Assembly (NCBI GenBank): GCA_050116035.1 | Contig: JASFPJ010000004.1 | Coordinates: 1-32,119 of the forward strand | Source of the DNA: SOIA01 sp050116035 | GTDB lineage: Bacteria > Acidobacteriota > Aminicenantia > Aminicenantales > Aminicenantaceae | DNA length: 32,119 nt | Reading direction: 5' to 3' | In this document: positions 1 to 8,093 of the stretch, piece after piece | How positions within the stretch are numbered: the first letter of the stretch is position 1 | How the letters are laid out: each line of letters starts with the position of its first letter | Program-made: the position numbers and the translations under genes | The notes under the pieces: model-generated | What the model saw: only the letters and a program-made list of their open reading frames with translations | Databases searched by the model: none | Told to the model about the DNA's origin: nothing

Positions 1-389
1 CGAAGGGAAAAAAGCCTTCCCCTTTAAAGGATCTTTATTATCATTATCCCTGCCATTATTTGAACGCTTTGAAGCTGAAGAACGAGCCGATACAAATGCT
101 GGAGTCATTGGCGTTCAACGTGAAGGATGAAGGAGAACCCTATACCTGCTGTGGTTTTTGTGGAGTCTTTTCTATAAAAAATCCTGAAATTTCATCCAGT
201 CTATGGGAGAAAAAAAAGAAAAAAATACTTAAAAGCGGGGCAGAGTACATCGCCACGGATTGTCCAGGCTGCCTTTTCCAGCTCAAAGCCAATCTCAAAG
301 AGAAACGCCACCCCCTTAAGATTTTTCATACAGCCGAGCTCTTTGATAGATTGACGAAGCCAACCGCAAAGAATCGGAAGTCACAATAA
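1..389 (+). CDS. Cysteine-rich (CCG) domain iron-sulfur protein, 3' part only
   Basis: The reading frame is open from base 3 to the stop at 387-389, so the gene begins outside the window; the TTG at 60 is internal. The visible part is one CCG (DUF224) cysteine-rich domain: a Y-H-Y-P-C-H motif at about 39-56, C-C-G-F-C-G at 147-164 and C-P-G-C at 261-272. This Cys / CC / CxxC pattern is typical of the C-terminal domain of GlcF, LutA/LldE, GlpC and HdrB/D-like proteins, which pass electrons from 2-hydroxy acid or other dehydrogenases through bound Fe-S clusters. Without the N-terminal part (usually two 4Fe-4S ferredoxin motifs) the substrate cannot be named. It is convergent with the HD-GYP gene that follows. 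The domain call is firm; the exact enzyme is unknown. Confidence 0.85.
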   Translation, partial: KGKKPSPLKDLYYHYPCHYLNALKLKNEPIQMLESLAFNVKDEGEPYTCCGFCGVFSIKNPEISSSLWEKKKKKILKSGAEYIATDCPGCLFQLKANLKEKRHPLKIFHTAELFDRLTKPTAKNRKSQ

Positions 390-450
390 AAGGAAGTGGA
401 GGAAAACACATCCGTAAAGAAGGGACAGAAAAATTCTAATGGAAGACAAA

Positions 451-1446
451 TCAGTGAACGGCGGCTAGAGGAAGGGATTTCCTGAGATTCTGCTTAATAT
501 CCTGCCATTTTTCCAGCGGAACAGACTGAAAAATATCCACAAGATGGGGATCGAATTGGCTTTCCCGGCCTTTTTCTATTTCTCTCCTAGCGACCTCAAA
601 GTCTTCACCTTTCCTGTAGGGCCTATCAGAAGTAATGGCATCCAAAGTATCTGCTAGAGCGAAAATCCTCGCTCCGAGGGGAATCTCCTCTCCACTCAGG
701 CCAAACGGATATCCAGTCCCATCGTAGCGTTCGTGATGATACAGAACAACTTCGGCTGCCTTTTTCAGAAAATCGACCTCCTCAATCATCTGATAACCCA
801 ATAGAGGATGCTCCATCACGACCTCTTTTTCCCCGCTGGTTAGAGGACCGTTTTTTCTCAAGACGAATTCAGGTATCCCTATTTTCCCGATATCATGAAG
901 CAAAGCGCCATTTTCGAGGTCAAACAGGAAATTTCTGTCCTCGATACCGAGCTCTCCGGCAAACAGAGTCGCGTATTTAGAAACAAGCTGGGAATGTCCC
1001 AATGTATCTTCATACCTGTCGGTGATCGCAATTAAATAGAGTAAATTCGGATTTAAAAATGCTTCTTTCTCAGCCCCGTTCTCTTTAAAATCAAGATCTT
1101 GGCCCCTGAAAACCTTCCTGAAGCGCTGGTCCAGACGCATGAGCACCTCTCTGGCCAGCGAAATCTTTCGCTTTTCCCAGAATCCTCTTTCCCAGAATGA
1201 AACGATTCCATCTGTCCCCGTCCCCTCATGGGAAGAAAAGCGTTGAGAATGTCCTCTCTCTTCTAAAAATTCCTCTCTGGCTAGGCCCTTGAAGTCATCT
1301 GGATTGCCTGGAAAGCCCAGGGCAAGCTCAATCGGACTTGCTGAAGCCAAAGGAATGGATTCGTTATCGTTAGGAGGGAACAAAGGTTCGAAAAAACTCT
1401 GAATTTCTTTTCTCGATTCTTTGATTGGGCTCTGAACGTTGACCAT
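451..1446 (-). CDS. HD-GYP domain protein, probable c-di-GMP phosphodiesterase
   Basis: This 331-residue soluble protein has an HD-GYP domain at about residues 135-320. The first metal-binding His is H151, the HD pair is H184-D185 in HDIGKIGIP, and HHERYDGTGYP with the GYP signature spans 237-247. HD-GYP proteins hydrolyse c-di-GMP to pGpG or GMP with a di- or tri-iron centre, and all the key residues are present. The N-terminal 130 residues match no receiver, PAS or GAF domain I recognise and show no membrane segment. The ATG at 1444-1446 starts the frame. The gene is divergent from the sigma factor gene, with about 90 bp between their starts, so the two may share a control region. Domain and activity class are confident; the signal sensed is unknown. 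Confidence 0.92.
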   Translation of the reverse strand: MVNVQSPIKESRKEIQSFFEPLFPPNDNESIPLASASPIELALGFPGNPDDFKGLAREEFLEERGHSQRFSSHEGTGTDGIVSFWERGFWEKRKISLAREVLMRLDQRFRKVFRGQDLDFKENGAEKEAFLNPNLLYLIAITDRYEDTLGHSQLVSKYATLFAGELGIEDRNFLFDLENGALLHDIGKIGIPEFVLRKNGPLTSGEKEVVMEHPLLGYQMIEEVDFLKKAAEVVLYHHERYDGTGYPFGLSGEEIPLGARIFALADTLDAITSDRPYRKGEDFEVARREIEKGRESQFDPHLVDIFQSVPLEKWQDIKQNLRKSLPLAAVH

Positions 1447-1512
1447 TGATTCTCTTTTTTTTTGGCATTGGAATTAGTCGCAAAAGGTTCTAAAAAATTG
1501 AAAAAAATAGAC

Positions 1513-1541
1513 TTGCCAACTCTCTTTTCGGGATATATAAT
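1513..1541 (+). promoter_or_regulatory. Sigma-70-type promoter for the sigma/anti-sigma gene pair
   Basis: TTGCCA (1513-1518) and TATAAT (1536-1541) are separated by exactly 17 bp, 11 of 12 consensus bases. The predicted transcription start is near 1548, just upstream of the ATG at 1552. That would make the sigma factor mRNA nearly leaderless if this promoter is used. It lies inside the longest possible reading frame of the sigma gene, so it also argues against the upstream TTG start at 1462. Confidence 0.6.
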
Positions 1542-2052
1542 GAATGCACTTATGGGAAAAGAAAAGCAAAAGAGCCAACTCGAAGAAGTCTTCGTCAAAT
1601 ACAAGCCCATTGTCACTTTTCGGGTGAAAAAATCATTGGGAGCGTATAATCCAGATTGCGATGATGTGGCGAATGAAATCATCACCAATGTCATCGAAAA
1701 AATAAAAAAAGGAGAGTTTAGAGGAGAATCTTCGGTTGGAACATTCATCTACACCATTACCAGTCGCAGGATCATTGATTACATCAGACAGAAAAGCAAA
1801 GTCCTGAAGCATGTCCCAGAGCCGGCTTCCTACCCTGATCCCCAGGAGCAAATCGAAAACAAGGAAAGAGCAGAAATGATTGCCGCAGCGATAAAAAAAT
1901 TAAAACCTAAATACAGAGAGGTTTTGTACCTTTATTACTACAAAGAGTGCTCAAGGGAGGAAGTGGCTCAAAAACTAGGCATTTCTCCTCGGAGAGTGAG
2001 CGAACGCGTGAATTATTCCCAAAAACTTCTAAAAAAGTTGATAAAAACATGA
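1540..2052 (+). CDS. ECF-like sigma-70 family RNA polymerase sigma factor
   Basis: The protein has the two-domain layout of extracytoplasmic-function sigma factors. Region 2 runs from LEEVFVKYKP through DDVANEIITNVIEKI to GTFIYTITSRRIIDYIRQ, which recognises the -10 element. After a short linker, region 4 contains LKPKYREVLYLYYY and the helix-turn-helix EVAQKLGISPRRVSERV, which recognises the -35 element. The frame can extend to a TTG at 1462, but that stretch is low-complexity and contains a strong promoter. ATG 1540 is used here; if the promoter is real, ATG 1552 is the true start. No ribosome-binding site decides between them. The next gene encodes a membrane anti-sigma factor, 65 bp downstream, as is usual for this family. 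Regulon unknown. Confidence 0.9.
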   Translation: MNALMGKEKQKSQLEEVFVKYKPIVTFRVKKSLGAYNPDCDDVANEIITNVIEKIKKGEFRGESSVGTFIYTITSRRIIDYIRQKSKVLKHVPEPASYPDPQEQIENKERAEMIAAAIKKLKPKYREVLYLYYYKECSREEVAQKLGISPRRVSERVNYSQKLLKKLIKT

Positions 2053-2117
2053 TTTTTTTCCATTTTTTGCGGTATTTTACGACTAAATTTATGAAGTTAA
2101 TTTGAGAGGAAAAAGCC

Positions 2118-2771
2118 ATGAGGAACTGTAAATTCGAAGAAATGATTGATGAGTACTTACTGAATCGGCTCACCGAGGATGAAAAAAGTACATTTGAAGA
2201 GCATTATTTTAACTGCCCTTCATGTTTTGAAAAAATGGTGGAACGGGATGAACTCGTTGCCGCCATTAAATATAAAGGCCAAGAAATATTCAAAGATGAG
2301 TATGTGTCCGAAGCAGCCAAGGGAGAAACCTGGTGGGAAAAAGTTACCTCTTTCCTCACTCCAAGGCAGTGGACAACTGTGGCAGTCTCAGCCGCTTTAG
2401 TCGCAGTCTTAGTATTCGGTGTTCTTCCCATGCTTAGGCCCACCTCCCCTCAGTTTTTCATTAATGACGATGCTGTGAGAGGGGGCAAAATAACACTTAT
2501 TTCCCCTGTCTGGGAGTCAGAAACAGTCCCGGCAAAGTTCGAGTGGAAAAAGATGGGTGAAGATGTCGAATACAAAATCTACATCTATGACAACGGCAAT
2601 GCGGTATGGGATGATGCCACAAAAGAAAATTTCATCTTCCTCCCTGAAAACATCAAAAAAACTCTGGCATCAGGAGAGAAATATTCTTGGCAGGTGAAGG
2701 CTTTCTCCACCGAAGGAACCCTGATTTCTGTCTCAAGCCGGGTCGAATTCAAGATTCACAATCCCGAATAA
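2118..2771 (+). CDS. Transmembrane anti-sigma factor with zinc-binding (ZAS) domain
   Basis: 217 residues. The N-terminal cytoplasmic domain carries C4-x24-H29-x3-C33-x2-C36, the zinc anti-sigma (ZAS) pattern, with an acidic helix between that would hold the sigma factor. One membrane helix spans about 85-106. The C-terminal 110 residues would be periplasmic and look like a beta-sandwich (WESETVPAKFEWK, YSWQVKAF), resembling fibronectin-III-like domains in secreted proteins. The ribosome-binding site GAGAGGA sits 8 bases before the ATG. It follows the sigma factor gene on the same strand and is its likely membrane-bound inhibitor, relieved by an envelope signal; that pairing is inferred from gene order and domain type. 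Confidence 0.9.
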   Translation: MRNCKFEEMIDEYLLNRLTEDEKSTFEEHYFNCPSCFEKMVERDELVAAIKYKGQEIFKDEYVSEAAKGETWWEKVTSFLTPRQWTTVAVSAALVAVLVFGVLPMLRPTSPQFFINDDAVRGGKITLISPVWESETVPAKFEWKKMGEDVEYKIYIYDNGNAVWDDATKENFIFLPENIKKTLASGEKYSWQVKAFSTEGTLISVSSRVEFKIHNPE

Positions 2772-2814
2772 AACCTTCCCCCCCCCTCTTTATTCATATC
2801 CCTTTTGCTTTTTT

Positions 2815-3495
2815 TTAGTCTTCTTCGACTTTTTCCTCTTCGGTGTACATCCGCCCCCGACTCTCATCCTCAAATGCCAGGCAGCACATCAATCGGCCGC
2901 ACAGGCCCGATATTTTTTTAGGATTGATGACTATCTGCTGCTTTTTAGCCTTCTGAATCGTCACGGGCTCAAAATTCTTCATGAAGCTGAAGCAACAGAG
3001 TGAGCGCCCGCAGACTCCCAGACCTCCAACCATTTTGGCTTCGTCTCGAACCCCCACCTGACGCATCTCAATCCGCATCTTGAACTCCTTGGCTAAATCT
3101 TTAACTAGCTGTCTGAAGTCAATACGGCCATCCGCCGTGTAATAAAAAATTCCCTTTTTTTCATTGAAAAAGTAACGAACCCTGACTAATTTCATCGGCA
3201 AATTTCTGCTCTTGATCCTTTTCAGACAAAAATCAAAGGCCTTCTTCTCTTTTTTCCTCAACCACTTGAATTTTTTCTTGTCCTCTTCCGTGGCCAGGCG
3301 TATAACATTCACGGCATCCTTGGCCGCTTTTTTATGAGAACAGACTTGGCTCGAATCGTCAATGACCACAACCAAATCTCCTCCCAACTCTGACTCAACA
3401 ATACAGAGGTCTCCACGCTTCAACTCCTCTTTTCCTCTTTTCGCTCTGGATATCTTTCCAGAAATTTCAGATAGGACGCATACGATTTCAGGCAT
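2815..3495 (-). CDS. ricT: PSP1-domain protein RicT (YaaT family)
   Basis: The PSP1 domain and its two conserved cysteine clusters, GLGVCGRSLCC and SGLCGRLMCC, identify the RicT/YaaT family. In Bacillus RicT works with RicA and RicF in a 4Fe-4S-bearing complex that affects RNase Y maturation of mRNAs and development; those partners are not in this window. The frame could start 17 codons earlier at 3546, but the ATG at 3493-3495 begins the conserved MPEIVCVL, has AAGGA just upstream, and overlaps the holB stop by 8 bases, so it is chosen (226 aa). The holB-yaaT order is the same as in Bacillus, which supports the call. The acidic C-terminal tail (EEEKVEED) is unremarkable. Confidence 0.93.
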   Translation of the reverse strand: MPEIVCVLSEISGKISRAKRGKEELKRGDLCIVESELGGDLVVVIDDSSQVCSHKKAAKDAVNVIRLATEEDKKKFKWLRKKEKKAFDFCLKRIKSRNLPMKLVRVRYFFNEKKGIFYYTADGRIDFRQLVKDLAKEFKMRIEMRQVGVRDEAKMVGGLGVCGRSLCCFSFMKNFEPVTIQKAKKQQIVINPKKISGLCGRLMCCLAFEDESRGRMYTEEEKVEED

Positions 3496-4480
3496 ATTCC
3501 CATTCCTTAAAATTGGCAAAAAATGAGCTGACGAGCAGATTGACATTGAGGTTCTTATTCAGGCCATAAAGGGCATAATCTATCCTTTTCAGGCATCTGA
3601 TCAGCCAATCCAGGCTCACCAGCTCTTCTGCCTTCCTGATTTTCTCCTCATAATCCGGGTTCATCAACAGGTCAACTTCGCTTTTTTCTTTGAGCAGCAC
3701 CAAATCCCGGCAGAAGGACGAGAGCATCTCTAATATGTTCTCCCATTCTTCTTTCACCAGGGCTTTATACGAAAAGGCATAACGCCTTAAAAAGAGAGCA
3801 AAATTTTCCTTGTTGATGAGAGAGAGGAACAGCATCCAGGCCTGTTCTCGCCTCTCCTGGATATCTTCCCAATCCAAACTCAATGCCTGTTTGAGGTTTC
3901 CACGAACAAGACGAGAAATCACCCTGGCTTTGTCTTCCTCGTATCCTTTCTCCATCAGGATTTTTCGAATATTCTCTCTTGAGACTGGCGGAAAATTAAA
4001 TATCTGACACCGAGACTTAATCGTCGACATGATGAGAAAAGGATTATGAGTCACAAGTATAACATAAGAAAAAAGAGGAGGTTCTTCCAGCACTTTCAAA
4101 AGAGAATTAGCGGCCTCTTCTGTCATCTTCTCGACATCTGTCACGATAAAGACTCTTTTCTTCCCGACCATAGGCTTCAGATAAGCTATCTTCCGAAGCA
4201 TTCGCATCTGTTCAATCTTTATCGCGTTTCCTTCCGGCTGAATCACCATGACGTCAGGAAAATTACGTGCATTGATCCCTCTGCAGGACGCGCAGGTTTC
4301 ACAGGCATCATCCCTTTTTCGCTCGCAGTTTATGGCTTTTGCCAGCACCAAGGCCATCTCTTCTTTCCCCACTCCCTCGGGACCACAAAACAGCATGGAG
4401 TTTGGAATCTTCTTTTTCTGCAGAGCTTTTCTCAGGATTTTTTTAACACGCTCATGTCCCCGGATATCTTTAAAAGCCAT
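3488..4480 (-). CDS. holB: DNA polymerase III clamp-loader subunit delta'
   Basis: 330 residues with the AAA+ clamp-loader fold. The Walker A-like motif GPEGVGKEE starts near residue 33, the four-cysteine zinc module is C52 / C60-x2-C63-x2-C66, LLKVLEEPP follows, and the SRC sensor motif lies in IKSRCQIFNF. Delta' is part of the complex that opens and loads the beta sliding clamp on DNA. Length and the C-terminal collar helices fit HolB; DnaX (gamma/tau) would normally be longer. The Walker A lysine is retained, unlike E. coli delta', so ATP binding cannot be excluded. It is followed by ricT with an 8-base overlap. No strong promoter is seen in the 154 bp before it. Confidence 0.93.
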   Translation of the reverse strand: MAFKDIRGHERVKKILRKALQKKKIPNSMLFCGPEGVGKEEMALVLAKAINCERKRDDACETCASCRGINARNFPDVMVIQPEGNAIKIEQMRMLRKIAYLKPMVGKKRVFIVTDVEKMTEEAANSLLKVLEEPPLFSYVILVTHNPFLIMSTIKSRCQIFNFPPVSRENIRKILMEKGYEEDKARVISRLVRGNLKQALSLDWEDIQERREQAWMLFLSLINKENFALFLRRYAFSYKALVKEEWENILEMLSSFCRDLVLLKEKSEVDLLMNPDYEEKIRKAEELVSLDWLIRCLKRIDYALYGLNKNLNVNLLVSSFFANFKEWEYA

Positions 4481-4519
4481 TGGCTATTGCCTCTATTCTG
4501 ATGTTATCGGCTCAGTGTT

Positions 4520-4569
4520 CAAGATGTGCAGACTGGAGTCACACACCTTTAGCACATTCTTGCTTTTTT
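4520..4569 (+). terminator. Hairpin followed by T-tract on the plus strand
   Basis: CAAGATGTGC (4520-4529) pairs with GCACATTCTTG (4552-4562), ten base pairs with one bulged T, and is followed on the plus strand by a C and six Ts (4564-4569). It looks like an intrinsic terminator for plus-strand transcription, yet both flanking genes are on the minus strand. It may block antisense transcription, or the stem may act in the holB leader. Confidence 0.4.
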
Positions 4570-4607
4570 GATCTGAGCTATCCGATTACATCTCTCTCTC
4601 AACCAGG

Positions 4608-4623
4608 AATTTTGATCAAAATT
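4608..4623. repeat. 16-bp perfect palindrome after the propeller gene
   Basis: AATTTTGATCAAAATT is a perfect palindrome 11 bp past the stop of the propeller protein gene. It is flanked by GGAATT-like and AATTCC ends that extend the symmetry imperfectly. It could be a weak hairpin in the 3' untranslated region or a protein-binding site; nothing in the sequence decides. Confidence 0.35.
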
Positions 4624-4634
4624 GAATTTAATTC

Positions 4635-7600
4635 CTACAAGATCGGATCCTGGACAACTTTGAGTTTTTTTGTCGCGACCTCTTTCCCATCGACAATCAG
4701 TATCACGTTGAATTCACCAGGATCCGCTATGGAAGAGGATCTTGCCTGGGGCGGCTGGCCCTCTCTCCGTTCTACCCTCTTCCTCAAGTTCCAGAATACA
4801 TTCTGGATACCTTTTCCCGTCGCTCCATTCCTTTCCTGTATCACTCCGCCTCCGAGATCTTTAACCACGAGCTTCACGGATTTTGCCGGCTGCTTGAGAT
4901 AATAATAGATATTCGCACCGACTGGGGGATTATTCACCCGGGCGAATTCTCCGTACGTCGGGCCTCTTCTTTCGAGCATGTTCCACTTAATCGTTCTCTG
5001 TATATCAAAAAGGTAGGCTTCTTTTTCGAAAACTTCTTTCTTGAACTCTTTGAACGGGAAAATATCCGCGATATAGATGCCCCTTCCGTATGTCCCGATG
5101 GCTAAATCACGTTCTCTTTTCTGGATATCCAGGTCCATGATCAGCGTATCGGGCGCCGAAGAAGACATCTCGACCCATGTTTTCCCCCTATCCAGGGTGA
5201 CAAAAAGGCCGTAATCAGTGGCCAGGTAGAGAACATCCGGATTATCCGGGTCTTCTTCGATGTCTCTCACCGGATTCATCATTCCCTGGCTCAGGTCTTC
5301 CCAGGTTTTTCCGAAATCTTGGGTGACAAAGATGTAGGAATTATCCTCGTTGTGTGTTCTGTATCCTGAGTAAGTGACATAGCAGGTCTTAATGTCATGG
5401 GCAGAAGGCTCGACTTTTGTGACCCATCTGTCATAGGGAATGCGCACGCCTTTAATCCCTCTCTTTGGATTTCCGTTCGTGTCATAGAAATTCATCGTAA
5501 TATTTTTCCAGGTTTTGCCCCCATCCGTGCTCAGCTGCAGGTTTCCGTCATCAGTGCCGGCCCAGTACACTCCGGGCTCAACTGGAGACTCCTGGAATGT
5601 GTAGATTGTGCCATACTGAAGGTTCGTCAGTTTGGAAAGCTCGATCCTCTCCTGGTCATTCTTAGAGAGGTCAGGGCTGATGGTCACCCAGGTATCCCTG
5701 TCTCCCCGGCTCCTGGACATGTGCACGTGCTGGGAGCAGACATAGACAATCCCGGGATTATGGGGTGAAAGATGGATCGGTGAATCCCACTGATACCTTT
5801 GAGCTGGTTTTCCCGCCTCTCTTTCTTCTTGAGTGTTCCTTACCGAAAGTGAAATGATTTCTCCGGTCTTCAGATTCATCCGGTTTGACCGGCCGAACTG
5901 ACTCTCAAAATAGATGTATTCTGGGTTCCACCAATCCCTCAGAACGTAATATCCGTCTCCGGAAGGAAGGTATGTCCAGTCCGCAGGAAAGACACCGTAC
6001 TGATTCCTGTTCTGGGACGGGCCGATCCAGCAGCCGTTATCCTGAGTGCCGCCCATGACGTTATAGGGGACCTCGTTATCAACGGAGATGTCGTAAAACT
6101 GCTGGGCGCTGATCGTTTCTTTCTGGGACCAGTGTTTTCCTCCGTCCCAGGTCTCGCTGACGCCGCCGTCATTTCCATTGAGAATATGGTTTGAGTTGAG
6201 CGGGTCGATCCACATGCCGCGAGTGTCCACATGGCACCTATGACGCCCTGTCCAGGGGGCATTCCTGAATGTCTTTCCGCCGTCCTTGGAAAACGCGACT
6301 CGGACTTCTACGGTGTACAGTTTTTTATCATCATTGGGATCCACGTATATTCTTCCCGCATAGCCTGCTTCAATCTGATTAATCACGCTGCTTCCTCCGG
6401 TGATTTTGTATTCGGTCATCCTAGTCCATGATTCTCCCTGGTCCTCTGACCGGTATATGACTCCCGCCTTCTTCACCGGTTCCAGCAACACCAGAGCATC
6501 CGCGTAAATAAGCTGGAGAATGTGGCGATTTATGACCTGGTATCTTCCCTTTTTGTTCCCGAACTCACCGATTTTATCCTTGACTTCCTGGAACATGGAC
6601 TGGAGGTCTTCCCTGTCTTTGTATGCTTTTTTTGCTTCAGTGTTGAACTTCCTCAGGTCTACACCCAGTTTGTCTATCATCCCTTCATCTTTTACCAGCT
6701 CACTGGCCTTTTGAGCCAATTCTTTTTCATCCTTGACTTTCTTTTCATCGAATTTCACCAGCGATTTAAGAGCCGGATTGACCTGGACCCTGTCAATATC
6801 CGTGACAGTGATCACATCGCCCTTGACCTCGATTCCTTCTGAATCCGCAAAGAGCATGGTCAGGACAAAACTGTTGATCCCCCGGCAGAGCTCATTGTAT
6901 TCCCTGCCTTTCTTTAAAACCTTCTCGAACTCACCGATGCTTTCGATAATCTTCTCATTCTTCGAGAAAATCAACCTAGCTTTCTTGCTCAAGGCCGCCA
7001 CATCAACACCTGCTCTTTGTTGGAATTCTCTGTCTTCGATAAGGTCATTCAGCTTGTCCACCAGGTCGGTCTCTTTTTCGAACTCCAAAGGCTCGAATTT
7101 GACCATTCTCTTGATCTGAGGATGAATCTTGAAATCTTTAAATTTATTCAAATAATAACCATCCCGGAAGACTCTCCCTCTTCTGAAAAGAGCTCTTCCA
7201 TCTCTTTCGTCGAAACCCAAATTGACTTCCTCGTCCATCCGGACATAAACGATATTCGGATTCTTGGGATAGATGTCGAGGCCATTCCATCCGCTCTTGA
7301 TATTCATCGGAAGCCCGTTTGTTAATTTCTTCCAGGTCTTCCCCCCGTCTGTAGTCTTGTAGAGATGGTTGTCCGGCTGACGGTCGATGTAGGTCCAGGT
7401 CCTCCTGTATGTCTTGTAAGCCGCGGCAATCACGATATCTGAATTGTTGGGATCGATAACAAAATCTCCGACTCCTCTGTCTTTGAGGTTGAGCACCTGT
7501 GTCCAGGTTTTCCCCCCATCGACTGTTTTATACAACCCCCGCTGGCAGTCCATCTTGTTGTCGTAGAGCTTTCCTTCCGCCGCCACGTACACGATATCCG

Positions 7601-8081
7601 GATTTTTATGGTCGACTTCAACTCTGGGGATGAAATAGCTCTGATCCAGGCCAATTTGTTTCCAGTTCTTTCCGGCGTCAGTGGATTTCCACATACCGTT
7701 TCCGTGAGCGCTGGAGCGGGCATGCAGCGGCTCGCCTGTCCCCGCATAAATGATGTTTGGGTCAGAGGGCGCCACTGCGAGATCCCCCATGCTCATGACT
7801 CCGTATTTGTCAAAAATGGGCTTAAAATGTATTCCTCCATCCTCTGTTTTCCAGATGCCTCCAGATGCTGTGGCCACGTAATAAGTCTGGCTCTGTCCCC
7901 TGGGGACCGCAAATGAGGTGATCCTCCCAGAGAAAGTGAACGGTCCAATGTGGCGCCAGCTGAACTTATCCAAATCTTTTGTGGATACAGGCGCATCCGC
8001 AAAGAGCAGCGAATGGCCCATAAAGCATAAAGCGAAAAATAAGCTCAGAATCACATTCCGTTTGCACTTTAGTTTTTTCAT
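4635..8081 (-). CDS. Secreted VPS10/sortilin-like Asp-box (BNR) propeller protein
   Basis: 1148 residues with a Sec signal peptide (basic MKKLKCKR start, hydrophobic to about residue 28). At least ten Asp-box motifs of the S/T-x-D-x-G-x-x-W/F type are visible, for example at 132-140, 185-193, 242-250, 544-552, 850-858, 919-927 and 961-969. They form one or two large beta-propellers like those of sortilin-type 'glycosyl hydrolase' proteins common in Bacteroidetes, Acidobacteria and Aminicenantes. The family is often annotated as hydrolase, but no catalytic residues can be assigned, so function is unknown; periplasmic or outer-surface location is expected. Residues about 319-535 are a charged helical insert built as a tandem duplication. 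A strong ribosome-binding site, AAGGAGG, precedes the ATG, 12 bp after uvrA, so co-transcription is likely. Confidence 0.9.
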   Translation of the reverse strand: MKKLKCKRNVILSLFFALCFMGHSLLFADAPVSTKDLDKFSWRHIGPFTFSGRITSFAVPRGQSQTYYVATASGGIWKTEDGGIHFKPIFDKYGVMSMGDLAVAPSDPNIIYAGTGEPLHARSSAHGNGMWKSTDAGKNWKQIGLDQSYFIPRVEVDHKNPDIVYVAAEGKLYDNKMDCQRGLYKTVDGGKTWTQVLNLKDRGVGDFVIDPNNSDIVIAAAYKTYRRTWTYIDRQPDNHLYKTTDGGKTWKKLTNGLPMNIKSGWNGLDIYPKNPNIVYVRMDEEVNLGFDERDGRALFRRGRVFRDGYYLNKFKDFKIHPQIKRMVKFEPLEFEKETDLVDKLNDLIEDREFQQRAGVDVAALSKKARLIFSKNEKIIESIGEFEKVLKKGREYNELCRGINSFVLTMLFADSEGIEVKGDVITVTDIDRVQVNPALKSLVKFDEKKVKDEKELAQKASELVKDEGMIDKLGVDLRKFNTEAKKAYKDREDLQSMFQEVKDKIGEFGNKKGRYQVINRHILQLIYADALVLLEPVKKAGVIYRSEDQGESWTRMTEYKITGGSSVINQIEAGYAGRIYVDPNDDKKLYTVEVRVAFSKDGGKTFRNAPWTGRHRCHVDTRGMWIDPLNSNHILNGNDGGVSETWDGGKHWSQKETISAQQFYDISVDNEVPYNVMGGTQDNGCWIGPSQNRNQYGVFPADWTYLPSGDGYYVLRDWWNPEYIYFESQFGRSNRMNLKTGEIISLSVRNTQEEREAGKPAQRYQWDSPIHLSPHNPGIVYVCSQHVHMSRSRGDRDTWVTISPDLSKNDQERIELSKLTNLQYGTIYTFQESPVEPGVYWAGTDDGNLQLSTDGGKTWKNITMNFYDTNGNPKRGIKGVRIPYDRWVTKVEPSAHDIKTCYVTYSGYRTHNEDNSYIFVTQDFGKTWEDLSQGMMNPVRDIEEDPDNPDVLYLATDYGLFVTLDRGKTWVEMSSSAPDTLIMDLDIQKRERDLAIGTYGRGIYIADIFPFKEFKKEVFEKEAYLFDIQRTIKWNMLERRGPTYGEFARVNNPPVGANIYYYLKQPAKSVKLVVKDLGGGVIQERNGATGKGIQNVFWNLRKRVERREGQPPQARSSSIADPGEFNVILIVDGKEVATKKLKVVQDPIL

Positions 8082-8093
8082 TTTTCCTCCTTT

